Positions 18,257 to 27,569 of a stretch of 64,000 nt of DNA are shown here, one piece after another. Below the pieces are notes generated by a model. The model saw nothing but the letters and a program-made list of their open reading frames with translations. It searched no databases and was not told where the DNA came from. Origin of the DNA: Demequina sp. NBRC 110054 (GTDB lineage Bacteria; Actinomycetota; Actinomycetes; Actinomycetales; Demequinaceae). Position numbers and translations under genes: made by a program. Position 1 is the first letter of the stretch. Every line of letters begins with the position of its first letter. The stretch spans positions 1,674,001 to 1,738,000 of the forward strand of contig NZ_BBRK01000004.1 in the NCBI RefSeq assembly GCF_002090115.1. The letters are read 5' to 3'.

Positions 18257-19178
18257 TGCCGTTGTACTGCAGGTACTTGTTCGTGAAGTTCGCTGTCGTG
18301 GACTTGAACTTCGGCTTGGCATCCTCGAATCCAGTCACCGCGGTGGAATTGGCTGTGGAGTCGACCCACCACGTGTACTTGCCGGAGTTGCTGTAGTAGT
18401 AGGCGACGATCCAGTGGCCGATCTTTCGATGGGGGTGGTTGTTGTAGTGCGGGTTGTCGTCGCCGGCGAGTTCAACGGTGTCGGCTGCGACGGGGTACCC
18501 CGCCATCAGTCGCGTCGTGACCGCGGCCTTCACCTCGGCTGCGGGCGGGGTGCTGTACTGGTGGTAGACCGTCTTGCCGATCCACGCGTTGAGGCCGTTC
18601 TTGAAGTTCTTCGACGCCCACGCAGTCGTTCCGTTGGCTGTCGTCTTCATGTGATTCGAGTTCGCCATCGTGCTCTGCTTGATCGATGACCCGTCGGCTG
18701 CGGACTTCATGCTGCCAAAGATGGGCGCACGGATGATCTCGACGCCGACCGCCGGGCCGCAGTAGTACCCCTTCGACTGAGGCACCTGATCGATGTTGAG
18801 AAGAATAGAGCCGGCGACGGACGAGGTCGTTGCCGCCAGCGCCGTGGTGGCCGTGCTCTTCGTTGACAATTGCGCGGCCACCTCGAGGTCCTCAGAGGCG
18901 TCTTCAAGCTCCGCTGCGATGCCCAGATCGTCCGCGAGCTCCACAATCTCGTCGTCGGACACGAGCTTCTTGCCGCTCATCTCCATGTACTGCGCCAACA
19001 CCTCGGCGCGGTGTTGCGCGTCCTCGTCGCTCATCGAAAGCGCCGGGCCGGTGTAGACATCGCCGCCAGTGCTTGTGCCGTCATCCGAGTCGGCCGCTTC
19101 GGCAGCCACGCACGGCGCTGTGACGAGCAGGAGCGAGAGTGGGAGCGCAGCGAGGCGCTGAAATGCACGAGATCTCAT
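18246..19178 (-). CDS. Secreted C39-like cysteine peptidase
   Basis: The protein has 310 residues. A Sec signal peptide (SRAFQRLAALPLSLLLVTAP) precedes a propeptide-like acidic region at residues ~30-120. The peptidase core follows: Cys in QSKGYYCGPAVGVEII, His in HRKIGHWIVAYYY and Asp in YTWWVDSTAN, the Cys-His-Asp triad of C39_2 papain-like enzymes. GGGGA lies upstream of the ATG. No ABC exporter is nearby, so export is by Sec. It is the first gene of the two-gene cargo unit and may be an effector or a processing enzyme. Confidence 0.75.
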   Translation of the reverse strand: MRSRAFQRLAALPLSLLLVTAPCVAAEAADSDDGTSTGGDVYTGPALSMSDEDAQHRAEVLAQYMEMSGKKLVSDDEIVELADDLGIAAELEDASEDLEVAAQLSTKSTATTALAATTSSVAGSILLNIDQVPQSKGYYCGPAVGVEIIRAPIFGSMKSAADGSSIKQSTMANSNHMKTTANGTTAWASKNFKNGLNAWIGKTVYHQYSTPPAAEVKAAVTTRLMAGYPVAADTVELAGDDNPHYNNHPHRKIGHWIVAYYYSNSGKYTWWVDSTANSTAVTGFEDAKPKFKSTTANFTNKYLQYNGIAY

Positions 19179-19215
19179 CGTTAAGTCCCCTGAAAATGTG
19201 CACACCCCCCCCTGG

Positions 19216-19260
19216 GTGGCACTGAGTGGCACGTTAGTGTGCTGCTGGGAATTTGGTCAA
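19216..19260 (-). promoter_or_regulatory. Promoter with 17-bp operator repeat for the protease operon
   Basis: Reading the minus strand, TTGACC (19260-19255) and TAACGT (19236-19231) are 18 bp apart. The 17-bp motif GTGGCACTGAGTGGCAC (19216-19232, plus-strand reading) overlaps the end of the -10. The same motif lies at the same distance after a TTGACA in front of the secreted protein at 32030. Confidence 0.55.
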
Positions 19261-19316
19261 GAGGTCGTGAAGTATCTCGTCCCTGTTTGCTTCTTGCGGT
19301 GGTCGGCGGCGCCCGA

Positions 19317-20068
19317 AGTTCTCCACAGATTCACGCCCAGCCCGGCACTCGATGTCCGATATGTCTACTTTTCGAGTCATGGGGACGGACACGATCACGC
19401 AGTTGGAGTCGCAGGTGCGCGCGCAGATCCGCGAGCGGGGCGTTGACCCGCTGCGCGAGCGCGAGGCCGTGCGCGCCCTGGTGGACGATGCGCTGGCCGA
19501 GTGGGGCGAGCGGGCGCTGACCGGGGCGGTGGTTCCGGTCGACGATCCGGCCGAGGCGTCGCGCGAGCTGCTCGCGAACGTGGCCGGCCTCGGGCCGCTC
19601 CAGCAGTATCTGGATGACCCGGATATAGAGGAAATTTGGGTCAACGAGCCGTCGTTGGCCAACTAGAGGTCTCTTCAAAGGGCCTGCTGTGGAAGCAGTT
19701 GCGCCACCTTGACGCCGCCAGGTGGCGTGGGGGAACCGCCGTCTTAGGGCGAGGCTCTCGACTGTTGGTTGGGTGTCGTCCGGTGGGCCGCTTACTGAGA
19801 ACGGCGTCCGTCGGACACGGAAACCGGGCGGAACGAAACCCGGCCGATTCATTGCCTCGCGGCGGCGCGACGACTCCAGGCTGCGCCGCCCGTGGTGCAC
19901 ATGTGAGGTAGATCACTTTGCGCTAGACGAACTGTTTGCGGTGGCTGTAGTTATGAGCCAGCCCACGAGCGAGTTGTTGCCGATGCAGGCAGCTACGGGG
20001 CGGCGGTTGGCGGGGTGCCAGGTCCGCTGTTTCGAGTGCGTGACGTGCTCGCTGGTTCGTTGGGGGAC
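19317..20068 (+). repeat. Long direct repeat, copy A
   Basis: This ~752-bp block (tadA 5' block plus the leader) is nearly identical to 27570-28321. I count only about a dozen differences across the ~400-bp leader half. The copies diverge exactly where the two rhs genes differ. In copy A it leads into a complete Rhs gene, in copy B into a fragment. Confidence 0.85.
19379..19666 (+). pseudogene. tadA 5' fragment, copy 2 (95-codon ORF)
   Basis: A 95-codon ORF, MGTDTITQLESQVRAQIRER through DIEEIWVNEPS, then LAN and stop. It is closer to the intact TadA than copy 1. The promoter block begins at 19317 with the same -35-like CGGCAC, 17-bp spacer and TACTTT placed seven bases before the ATG. It is the right boundary of the protease unit and left boundary of the Rhs unit. 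Confidence 0.85.
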
Positions 20069-20074
20069 GCCGTC
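19667..20074 (+). promoter_or_regulatory. Conserved structured leader of the rhs gene
   Basis: This ~400-bp leader without a convincing gene is conserved in copy B (27919-28321). It contains CGCCACCT...AGGTGGCG, a stem followed directly by GTGGGGGAACC, and later GGGCGGAACGAAACCCGG. Near the end is a 7-bp hairpin at 20034-20050 that stays paired in copy B through two compatible changes. GGGGGAACC after a stem recalls the c-di-AMP (ydaO) riboswitch, which in actinobacteria controls wall-associated genes, but the rest does not match clearly. Confidence 0.45.
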
Positions 20075-23000
20075 ATGGCTGCGTATTCACTCTTTGGGAC
20101 GGTTCCAGGCGCGTGGTCGCGTGTGGCGAAGAGCGCGGCGGTCGTGACGGTGGCTGCCTTCACGATCGTGGTCGCGGCTGACGGTGCTGCGGTGGCGACT
20201 GAGCCGACGACCGCTGAGGTCGATTGGACGGAGCAGGGCGCCTGGAACGGTCTGACAGCGCCTGATGCGATCTCTGCGGCGATGCTCGCGGTGGTCGAGG
20301 ACGAGGCTGTTGAGGATTTGTCGCAGCGCACCGAGACGTCGCAGACGTTTGCGCTTCCTGATGGGCAGTGGCGTTCGGACATGTATGCGGGCCCGGAGTG
20401 GGTGGCTACTGGTGAGGACCCGACGACCGAGGAGGGCTGGGAGGCGCTGGACACGAGCTTGGTGTCGTGGACGGACGGTTCGTACAGGCCGGGCGCGCAT
20501 CCTGCGGATCTGGTGTTCTCGGGTGCTTCCGAGGGGCACACGGCGCTGGTGTCGGGTACCGACGCTGACGGGGGAGACTTCACGTTGTGGTGGGATGGCG
20601 AGCTGCCGGATCCGGTCGTGGAGGATGATGCGATCAGGTACGTGGATGTCGAGCCTGGCATCGACATCGTGTTCTACGTCACCGCGACGGGTTACGAGCA
20701 GTTCTTCGTGGCGCAGACCGCATCGGCGCTTGAGCGCGCCGAGACGTTGTCGCTTCAGTTCGATAGCGAGGGTGCAGAGCTGACGACCGACGGGGATTCG
20801 ATCACCGGGACCTCTGACGGGGGCGACGAGGTCGTGCAGGTGACGGACGTGTTGGCGTGGGATGCGGACAACGATGCGTTGCGGTCGGTGCCGGTGGCCG
20901 AGATGGCGCCGGCCCAGGAGGCTAGCGCAGCCGCGTCGGCGGAGCCATCTGCGTCGGCCTCGCCTGAGCTGTCGGCGTCGGATGTCAGTGGGCTGAACGT
21001 TGTCGCCGAGGAGGTCGAGGTCCCTGCGGACTATGACGTCACGCGGGACGAGGGATCGGTGACGATCGACACCGACGACGTGCCGTTTGACTCAAGCGAT
21101 GATTTCCCTGTTGTGATTGACCCGTCGGTGAACCTCACGCTTTCGTTCGACACCTACGTGTCCACTGCCTGGAACTCCGACCGGTCGACGCAGACCGATC
21201 TGCTGATCGGTACGTGGGATGGCGGTGATTCGAAGTACCGTTCGTACCTCAACGTCAAGGTCTCACCGATTCAGGGCAAGGACGTCACGAAGGCGACGCT
21301 GAAGTTGTGGAACTATCACTCGTGGTCGTGCACCGCGAAGTCGTGGGAGGTGTGGTCGACCTCGACGACGTCCGCCTCGACGCGGTGGTCGAACAAGCCG
21401 TCGTTGATCAACAAGTATGCGACTGTGTCCTCGACGAAGGGCTATTCGTCGTCGTGCGCCGACGGCTGGGTCAGCGCCGATATCACGACGTTGGTGCAGA
21501 ACTGGTCGAAGGGGTCGCCCACGACGCAGGGTTTGGGCATCAAGGCGACGTCGGAGACGGACAACGCCTACTGGAAGCGATTCAACTCTGGCAACGCCTC
21601 GTCGAACAAGCCGGTGCTGTCGGTGACGTACAACAGCTACCCCAACCGGGCCTCCAGCGTGCAGGTCAACGGCAAGTCCCCGTCGGCCGACTCCGTCTAC
21701 TACACCAACGACACGACGCCGACGTTCTCTGCCACTGTGTCTGACCCCGATGGGACCAAGGTCAAGGGTCTGTTTACGATCACGACGGGCTCGTCCACGA
21801 AGGTCTCCAAGGCCGCGGGCTCGAACGTGGCCTCAGGATCGATCTCGAAGTACAGCGGGTCCACGCTGGCCAACGGCAAGGAGTACAACGTCGAGGTGTG
21901 GACCAGCGACGGCTCGCTGACATCGAAACTGTCACGAGTACCTTCCTGGTCGGTTTACATCGACACCGACGCGCCGGGCTCGACATCGATCACGTCGAGT
22001 CAGTTCACGAACGGGGAGTGGGTCGACACTGCGCCGTCGTCGGCGTCGGCGACACTGAACGCCACCGATGCTGTCAAGTTCGAGTACACGATCGATGGTG
22101 GATCGACCAAGACCGTCACGGCGTCGTCGACGTCGGCAACGATCACGCTGCCTCGCACCAAGGGCGGCCACATCATCAAGGCACGTGCGATCGACCGCGC
22201 CGGCAACACCAGCGTGGAGAAGACTTTCGAGTACGGCATCGGCTCGGTGGCGATCTCTTCCCCGCAGCTGAACTTTAAGACCACCGATGAGGTCCCGGTC
22301 GTGGCCAGCGCGCCGCCGGCGACCAACGGCACCGTGACGCGCGCCGTCTACTGGCGTCCCTCGGGCACCGCCAACGGAACGGGCTACACGTCGGCGGCAG
22401 GTTCGGCGTCCGGGTGGACCGAGCTCACGGGAACCTCGACCACGTTCGCGACGGGAGTGAATCCGTCGCTCACGAAGGACGAGCACTACACCTGGTCCGC
22501 GGGTGCGAGCGTGCCCGACGACAAGGAACGCGTCCCGTACGGCATGGATGTCCAGGTGTGCTTCACCTACAACTACACGTCGGACACGATCTGCACCTGG
22601 CAGGGCGACGCAGATTCCCACACGTCGGTCGTGGTGATCCCGCATGCGTTCGGTGACGGCTACCCGACCGCAGAGGCCGGGCCCGGCCAGGTGGCTTTGT
22701 GGACCGGCGAGTTCAACACGGCCGTGACGGACCTGGAGGTCCCCGCCTACACCGGCACGATGTCGATCTCCCGCAGCTACAGCTCCTTCGCTGGCGGCAC
22801 CGAGGATTCAGTGTTCGGCCCAGGCTGGAGCCCTTCGTTCGAAGGCTCGGACCTGGGGCAGGCGGGATTGGCGGTGCTGGATTCCACCGGCGATGACGGG
22901 CTGCTGGCATTCCAAGACGTCGATGGCTCCTACCTGCTGTATGTCGAGCCCTCTGGAGGCAACAACGCGCAGGAGGAAGGCACATATGTGCCCTTCGATG

Positions 23001-26000
23001 ACGACACCGCCTCGCTGGGATACACCGTCACCATTGCCGGCGACGATACTGACGCGGTGCTGACCGTGGTCGATGATCTGGGCGTGACGACGACCTGGGA
23101 ACACCTCGGATCTGGTCAATGGGTGGCGTCCCAGATCACCGAGCCGGGCTCGACCGGTTCGACAACGTTCACCCACGACGGACAGGGCCGCATCACTGAG
23201 ATCCTCGCGCCCATCCCCGACGGCCTGGTAACAGAGGACAACCCTGAGCCGTGCGCGGGAGAGGCGCCCGACCCCGGCTGCCGTCTCTTGGAGATCTCGT
23301 ACTACGCTTCGACGGATGCCGCTTCGGGCGCGTATGAGGGGCGCGTCGCCACAGTCACGTTCCACGCCTGGGACCCCGATGAGAACGCCATGGGCGAACA
23401 GGTCGTCGCCCGCTACACCTACGACGCTCAGGGGCTGCTGAGCTCGGTGACGGACCCGCGCTCAAACCTGAGCGTCACCTACGAATACGGCGACACCACT
23501 GCCGCGGGCGTGCCGACGCTCACGTCGGTCACACCAGCGGGACTCGCGACGTGGAAGCTTACCTACGGGACAGCCTCCCAAGGCGCTGACTCCCTACTCA
23601 CGGTCTCTCGTGCCTCCGAGACCGGCAGCGGCAGCGACGCGGTGATCTCCCGCTTCGTGTACGGCATCGACGTGTCCGCAGCACCGTCGGGTAGCCCCGA
23701 CGTCGCCACGGCCGCGGCCGCGTGGGGACAGACCCGCACGCCCGAGATCGGGTTCGCGGTCTTCGCGCAGGGCGACGACCCAGGCACCTCAAGTCCAGGA
23801 TCTGTCACTTCGGACCAGTGGCTGAACGCCGACATCCAGTACACCGACGACGAGGGCTACACCGTCAACACCGCCAGCTACGGCGCGGGCGCGTGGCAGT
23901 TCACCGCCGACGAGTACGACGAGGACGGACGCATCGTCCGCACGCTGGATGCTGCCGCGACCGCCTACCTGATCGGGCAGTCCGCGCTCAATGACGGTCA
24001 GCCGGTCACCGTCGAGGAAGCCAACTCGGTCGCCACGATCACCCGCTACAACCACGACATCGTTGCCACGGCCGACATCGCGTGGGATGGCGGAACTATC
24101 GCCGCTGGCACCGTCCTCGTGCCCGCTGGCAGCCTCGTGACAGACACGTGGGCACCGGCCGAGGAGGACACGGACGGCATCAGTGCACGCATCCACACCG
24201 CGTACACGTATGACGAGGGCGCACCCAACGATGGCGTCAACCCCCGTACGGGACAGAGGTTCAACCTGACGACGACCGTGACCGAGACGCGGGCCGACGC
24301 GCTCAGCGGCACCTGGGACACAGAGGTCGACGTCGCGACAGACGAAGCAGTCCTGTCCACGTCGCTGACCGGCTACGACCCGATCGACGGGGCATCGGCC
24401 ACCGCGGACACGTCGGGCTGGATCCTGTCCTCACCCACCACGACCACCACGGTCATGGAAACCGAGGCAGACAACATCGTCACGCTCACCCGCTACGACA
24501 GCCTGGGACGCGTCGTCGAGACCCGCCAGCCAGGCTCCGACGGCACCGACGCCGCGACCGAACTCACCGTCTACTACACGGTCGGCGACAATGCGGACGA
24601 TGCACAGTGCGGCAATGCTCCGCAGTGGGCGGGCCTGACCTGTGTCGTGAAGACCGCCGAATCCACCCCGACCGTCCCTGAGGTGCGCACGACGGGATAC
24701 ACGATGCTGCTGGCTCCTGCGACGACGGTCGAAACACTCGGCGACGTCACCCGCACCAGCACGAGCGTCTACGACGATGATGGGCGTGTACTGACGTCCG
24801 CCACGGCCACTGAGGGCCTCGCCGGTTCGCAGACGGTCGCGAGCACCGCATACGTCTACGACGACGAGACTGGACTGCTGACCGACACGAAGGCGGTCGA
24901 TGCTGAGGGTGCCGCTGTGTCGACTGTGTCGACCGGATACGACGCCTGGGGTCGCACCGTGACCTACACCGATGCCGACGGCGCGGTGACGTCCACGACC
25001 TACGACTCTCATGGTCGTACAGCGTCGGTTGATGATGGGCTGCAGGTGACGGCGTACACCTACGACGGCATTGACGCTGCCGGCAACGACGAGCATCGTG
25101 GTCTGCCGACGGCGCTGACAGTCACGTCCAAGACCTTCGACGTCGCCTCAGATGCGTATCCGAGTTACACGTTCGGTGCCGCCTTCGATGAGGCGGGGAA
25201 CATGACGGTGCAGACGATGCCGAGCGACATCACCCAGACCACTGCCTACACCCTGACAGGCACGACGACGTCGGTGTCGTACGCCGCCGTTGATGTCGAG
25301 GGTGAGTCGGTGCCGTTGATCGCCTGGACGCAGGCCTCGGATCTGTTTGGTCGGGTGGTGGCGGAGTCGACGCCGAGCGCAGGCGTCAGTCCTGAAGCTG
25401 TGTCGCAGTACAACCGCACGTACGCGTACGACCTCGCTGGTCGCCTGGTGGAGGTCACGGACCGTACCGCTGGCATCGGCGAGACGGTCAACACCGACAG
25501 CGAGGCTGGCGACGTCACCGCGTGTGTGACGCGCGCCTACAGTTTCGACGTCCGTGGGAATCGCCTGTCACGCACCACCGGCGTCTCCGACACCGACGGG
25601 GTGTGCGTCAGCGCCGGTACGGGTGATGCGGATGAGTGGGTATATGACGATGCGGATCGTCTACAGTACGCCGCCAACAGCATGGATGCTTACGTGTACG
25701 ACGCGTTGGGTCGCCAAACCCTGATTCCTGCCGCGGATACGCCCGCTGGGGTGGCGGCGAGCGATCTTCAGATCAGCTACTACGACAACGATCTGGCGTA
25801 CTCGATCACCCAGGACGATGCGACGGCCGTCTACGGGTTGGATGCGTTGCAGCGGCGTGCCACGGCGACCACCACATCGTCCACAGGCACCGAATCGTTG
25901 GTGCGTCACTATGCCGACAGCTCTGACAGTCCGGCGTGGGCGGTCGCGACCGAGGCCGACGGCACCGAGACCACCTCCTGGTACGGCGCGTCGCTGGGTG

Positions 26001-26743
26001 GCGACCTGGGGCTGACGATCACCGAGGGCGTGGCGACGCTTCAGCTGGCCGACATCCACGGCGACATCGCCCTACCGATCACGCTCACCACAGACGGTGA
26101 GGTCGCCGGTGTGGGCGGCTACAGCGACTTCGACGAGTACGGCAATGCGCTTGACGGGATGCTCGACCCAGACACCGGTGCCATCAACTACGGCTGGTTG
26201 GGGGCGAAGGAACGCGCCACCGACATGACCGGGCTGATGTTGATGGGGGTACGGCTGTACAACCCGGTCACGGGCCAGTTCACGTCCGTCGACCCCGTCC
26301 CCGGCGGCAACACCACCACCTACACCTATCCCCAGGATCCGATAAATGCGTACGACCTCGACGGTCGCCAATCGGAGGACGGCTTGTACGTGAATTACAG
26401 CAAAGCTGAGATGGCGGCCTATCACAAGCATGCCAAAGGCCTCCCCATGACTGCGCAGGAGAAGAAGGCCTACAAATCGTACAAGCGGAAAGTAGAAACG
26501 AACCAGAAATACGCTCGTACACGAGGAGTTCAGCCGAAGACCTCGACCTACACGAAGAGCAAGGGCAAGAGCAAGGGCAAGTCATCTGGCAAGAACGGTG
26601 GCAAGGGTGCTGGGCGGGCGAACGAACTCGTGTGGGGCTACTACATCTACAAGGACTACACCGATATGTATCGTTGCCGGACGACAAAGGGTTGCTCGTG
26701 GAGTCTGATGGGTGGGTCTCAGTACGGAGCGGGTCTTGCCTGA
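20075..26743 (+). CDS. Rhs/YD-repeat polymorphic toxin-like protein
   Basis: The protein has about 2222 residues. A long signal-like N-terminus is followed by an extracellular region, then a DNRLRE-like module (about 370-520; TDLLIGTWDGGDSKYRSYLN, ADITTLVQNWSKGSPTTQGL) and Ig-like segments. A DUF6531-type Rhs entry follows (ALWTGEFNTAVTDLEVPAYT), then many YD repeats (YTYDAQGLLSSVTDP, DSLGRVVETRQPGSDG). The Rhs core ends in LMGVRLYNPVTGQFTSVDP near 2058-2080 and DPINAYDLDGR near 2098. The last ~125 residues are a variable, Lys/Gly-rich tail that I cannot assign. The shell should encapsulate this tail as a toxin. The start is ATG 20075 with GGGGGA upstream; GTG 20015 in frame is an alternative. 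Confidence 0.85.
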   Translation: MAAYSLFGTVPGAWSRVAKSAAVVTVAAFTIVVAADGAAVATEPTTAEVDWTEQGAWNGLTAPDAISAAMLAVVEDEAVEDLSQRTETSQTFALPDGQWRSDMYAGPEWVATGEDPTTEEGWEALDTSLVSWTDGSYRPGAHPADLVFSGASEGHTALVSGTDADGGDFTLWWDGELPDPVVEDDAIRYVDVEPGIDIVFYVTATGYEQFFVAQTASALERAETLSLQFDSEGAELTTDGDSITGTSDGGDEVVQVTDVLAWDADNDALRSVPVAEMAPAQEASAAASAEPSASASPELSASDVSGLNVVAEEVEVPADYDVTRDEGSVTIDTDDVPFDSSDDFPVVIDPSVNLTLSFDTYVSTAWNSDRSTQTDLLIGTWDGGDSKYRSYLNVKVSPIQGKDVTKATLKLWNYHSWSCTAKSWEVWSTSTTSASTRWSNKPSLINKYATVSSTKGYSSSCADGWVSADITTLVQNWSKGSPTTQGLGIKATSETDNAYWKRFNSGNASSNKPVLSVTYNSYPNRASSVQVNGKSPSADSVYYTNDTTPTFSATVSDPDGTKVKGLFTITTGSSTKVSKAAGSNVASGSISKYSGSTLANGKEYNVEVWTSDGSLTSKLSRVPSWSVYIDTDAPGSTSITSSQFTNGEWVDTAPSSASATLNATDAVKFEYTIDGGSTKTVTASSTSATITLPRTKGGHIIKARAIDRAGNTSVEKTFEYGIGSVAISSPQLNFKTTDEVPVVASAPPATNGTVTRAVYWRPSGTANGTGYTSAAGSASGWTELTGTSTTFATGVNPSLTKDEHYTWSAGASVPDDKERVPYGMDVQVCFTYNYTSDTICTWQGDADSHTSVVVIPHAFGDGYPTAEAGPGQVALWTGEFNTAVTDLEVPAYTGTMSISRSYSSFAGGTEDSVFGPGWSPSFEGSDLGQAGLAVLDSTGDDGLLAFQDVDGSYLLYVEPSGGNNAQEEGTYVPFDDDTASLGYTVTIAGDDTDAVLTVVDDLGVTTTWEHLGSGQWVASQITEPGSTGSTTFTHDGQGRITEILAPIPDGLVTEDNPEPCAGEAPDPGCRLLEISYYASTDAASGAYEGRVATVTFHAWDPDENAMGEQVVARYTYDAQGLLSSVTDPRSNLSVTYEYGDTTAAGVPTLTSVTPAGLATWKLTYGTASQGADSLLTVSRASETGSGSDAVISRFVYGIDVSAAPSGSPDVATAAAAWGQTRTPEIGFAVFAQGDDPGTSSPGSVTSDQWLNADIQYTDDEGYTVNTASYGAGAWQFTADEYDEDGRIVRTLDAAATAYLIGQSALNDGQPVTVEEANSVATITRYNHDIVATADIAWDGGTIAAGTVLVPAGSLVTDTWAPAEEDTDGISARIHTAYTYDEGAPNDGVNPRTGQRFNLTTTVTETRADALSGTWDTEVDVATDEAVLSTSLTGYDPIDGASATADTSGWILSSPTTTTTVMETEADNIVTLTRYDSLGRVVETRQPGSDGTDAATELTVYYTVGDNADDAQCGNAPQWAGLTCVVKTAESTPTVPEVRTTGYTMLLAPATTVETLGDVTRTSTSVYDDDGRVLTSATATEGLAGSQTVASTAYVYDDETGLLTDTKAVDAEGAAVSTVSTGYDAWGRTVTYTDADGAVTSTTYDSHGRTASVDDGLQVTAYTYDGIDAAGNDEHRGLPTALTVTSKTFDVASDAYPSYTFGAAFDEAGNMTVQTMPSDITQTTAYTLTGTTTSVSYAAVDVEGESVPLIAWTQASDLFGRVVAESTPSAGVSPEAVSQYNRTYAYDLAGRLVEVTDRTAGIGETVNTDSEAGDVTACVTRAYSFDVRGNRLSRTTGVSDTDGVCVSAGTGDADEWVYDDADRLQYAANSMDAYVYDALGRQTLIPAADTPAGVAASDLQISYYDNDLAYSITQDDATAVYGLDALQRRATATTTSSTGTESLVRHYADSSDSPAWAVATEADGTETTSWYGASLGGDLGLTITEGVATLQLADIHGDIALPITLTTDGEVAGVGGYSDFDEYGNALDGMLDPDTGAINYGWLGAKERATDMTGLMLMGVRLYNPVTGQFTSVDPVPGGNTTTYTYPQDPINAYDLDGRQSEDGLYVNYSKAEMAAYHKHAKGLPMTAQEKKAYKSYKRKVETNQKYARTRGVQPKTSTYTKSKGKSKGKSSGKNGGKGAGRANELVWGYYIYKDYTDMYRCRTTKGCSWSLMGGSQYGAGLA

Positions 26744-26770
26744 GACCCGAGGTGGAAGGAGCCTCGGAAC

Positions 26771-27484
26771 GTGACAGAAATCGACTCCGCAAGCGTGTTC
26801 TCGGGCCCAGATGATGACTCGGTGCCTATGGCTCGCACGTGGATATCCCGTTGGCCGAGTCGTCTTCGTGGGCCAGCCCGTTCACTGTCGACCTGGCGAT
26901 TGCGCAGTGCACTGCGACGAGCCCCAAATGCGGGACCTGATCAGGTCGTGGTGGTCGACGTGCGCTTCGGCCCCGGTGGCAACGGTCCAGCGATGGTCAC
27001 GGGTGAATGCCTTAAGGCGATGGCAGAACAGGCTGCAGCCCTGGAGGTGGTGTTCCCGTGGCTAGGAACCGACGCCACCTTCGGTTCCATGTTGGACACC
27101 CATCGGAGGGGAGTGCCCATCTCGGCCTTTCCGGAAGCTTCGATTTGTATCACAAGTTGGACAGACCGCGGAATGTTGGCAGAACGGGTCCTCTTCCCTC
27201 AGCGGATGAGCGAGGAGCACCGAGCCAACGACGATTCTGTCGACGATTGGCGGTTCGAACTGGACGACGAGGTGCTTGCCGATCTGCTCGGGGTGGAGGT
27301 CGATGACGATGGTGTCGTGCGACTCGAGATTCTCGCGGCAGTCGACGAGGGATTCACCAGTCTGGCAGTTCAGAGCGGTGAGATCGCTGAACTGGCGGAT
27401 TGCGGCATTGACTTGTCTGTCACGCTTAAGCCCTCAATGGAGACTTATCGTCGGTTCCTTGACGGGATCCGTGCGGCTCCATAG
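26771..27484 (+). CDS. Candidate immunity protein for the Rhs toxin
   Basis: The protein has 237 residues from a GTG with AAGGAG eight bases upstream, 27 bp after the rhs stop. It has no signal peptide or membrane segment. The N-terminus is Arg-rich; the rest is acidic with DQVVVVDVRFGPGGNGPAM, GTDATFGSMLDTHRRG, RFELDDEVLADLLGVEVDDD and LKPSMETYRRFLDGI. No family was recognised. Position directly after a C-terminal toxin tail, the same strand and an acidic composition opposite a lysine-rich tail are what an immunity protein would show; this is inference. Confidence 0.6.
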   Translation: MTEIDSASVFSGPDDDSVPMARTWISRWPSRLRGPARSLSTWRLRSALRRAPNAGPDQVVVVDVRFGPGGNGPAMVTGECLKAMAEQAAALEVVFPWLGTDATFGSMLDTHRRGVPISAFPEASICITSWTDRGMLAERVLFPQRMSEEHRANDDSVDDWRFELDDEVLADLLGVEVDDDGVVRLEILAAVDEGFTSLAVQSGEIAELADCGIDLSVTLKPSMETYRRFLDGIRAAP

Positions 27485-27569
27485 CGACCCGGGTGAGCGC
27501 CGTGTCACTCAGGGCGGCATCGCGGCCTCACGGCCGTAGGGCGTAGTTGTGGCCGACGGTGTGGCAACG

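Noticed and set aside
20015..20074. GTG at 20015 as the start of Rhs
   Set aside because: It gives a charged leader before the signal-like segment and lies across the hairpin; ATG 20075 has GGGGGA at good spacing. Kept only as an alternative.
19722..20147. Plus-strand ORF of 141 codons within the rhs leader, with an equivalent in copy B
   Set aside because: It is conserved only because the DNA is duplicated; it ends at a different place in copy B, is Arg/Trp-rich and has no RBS.
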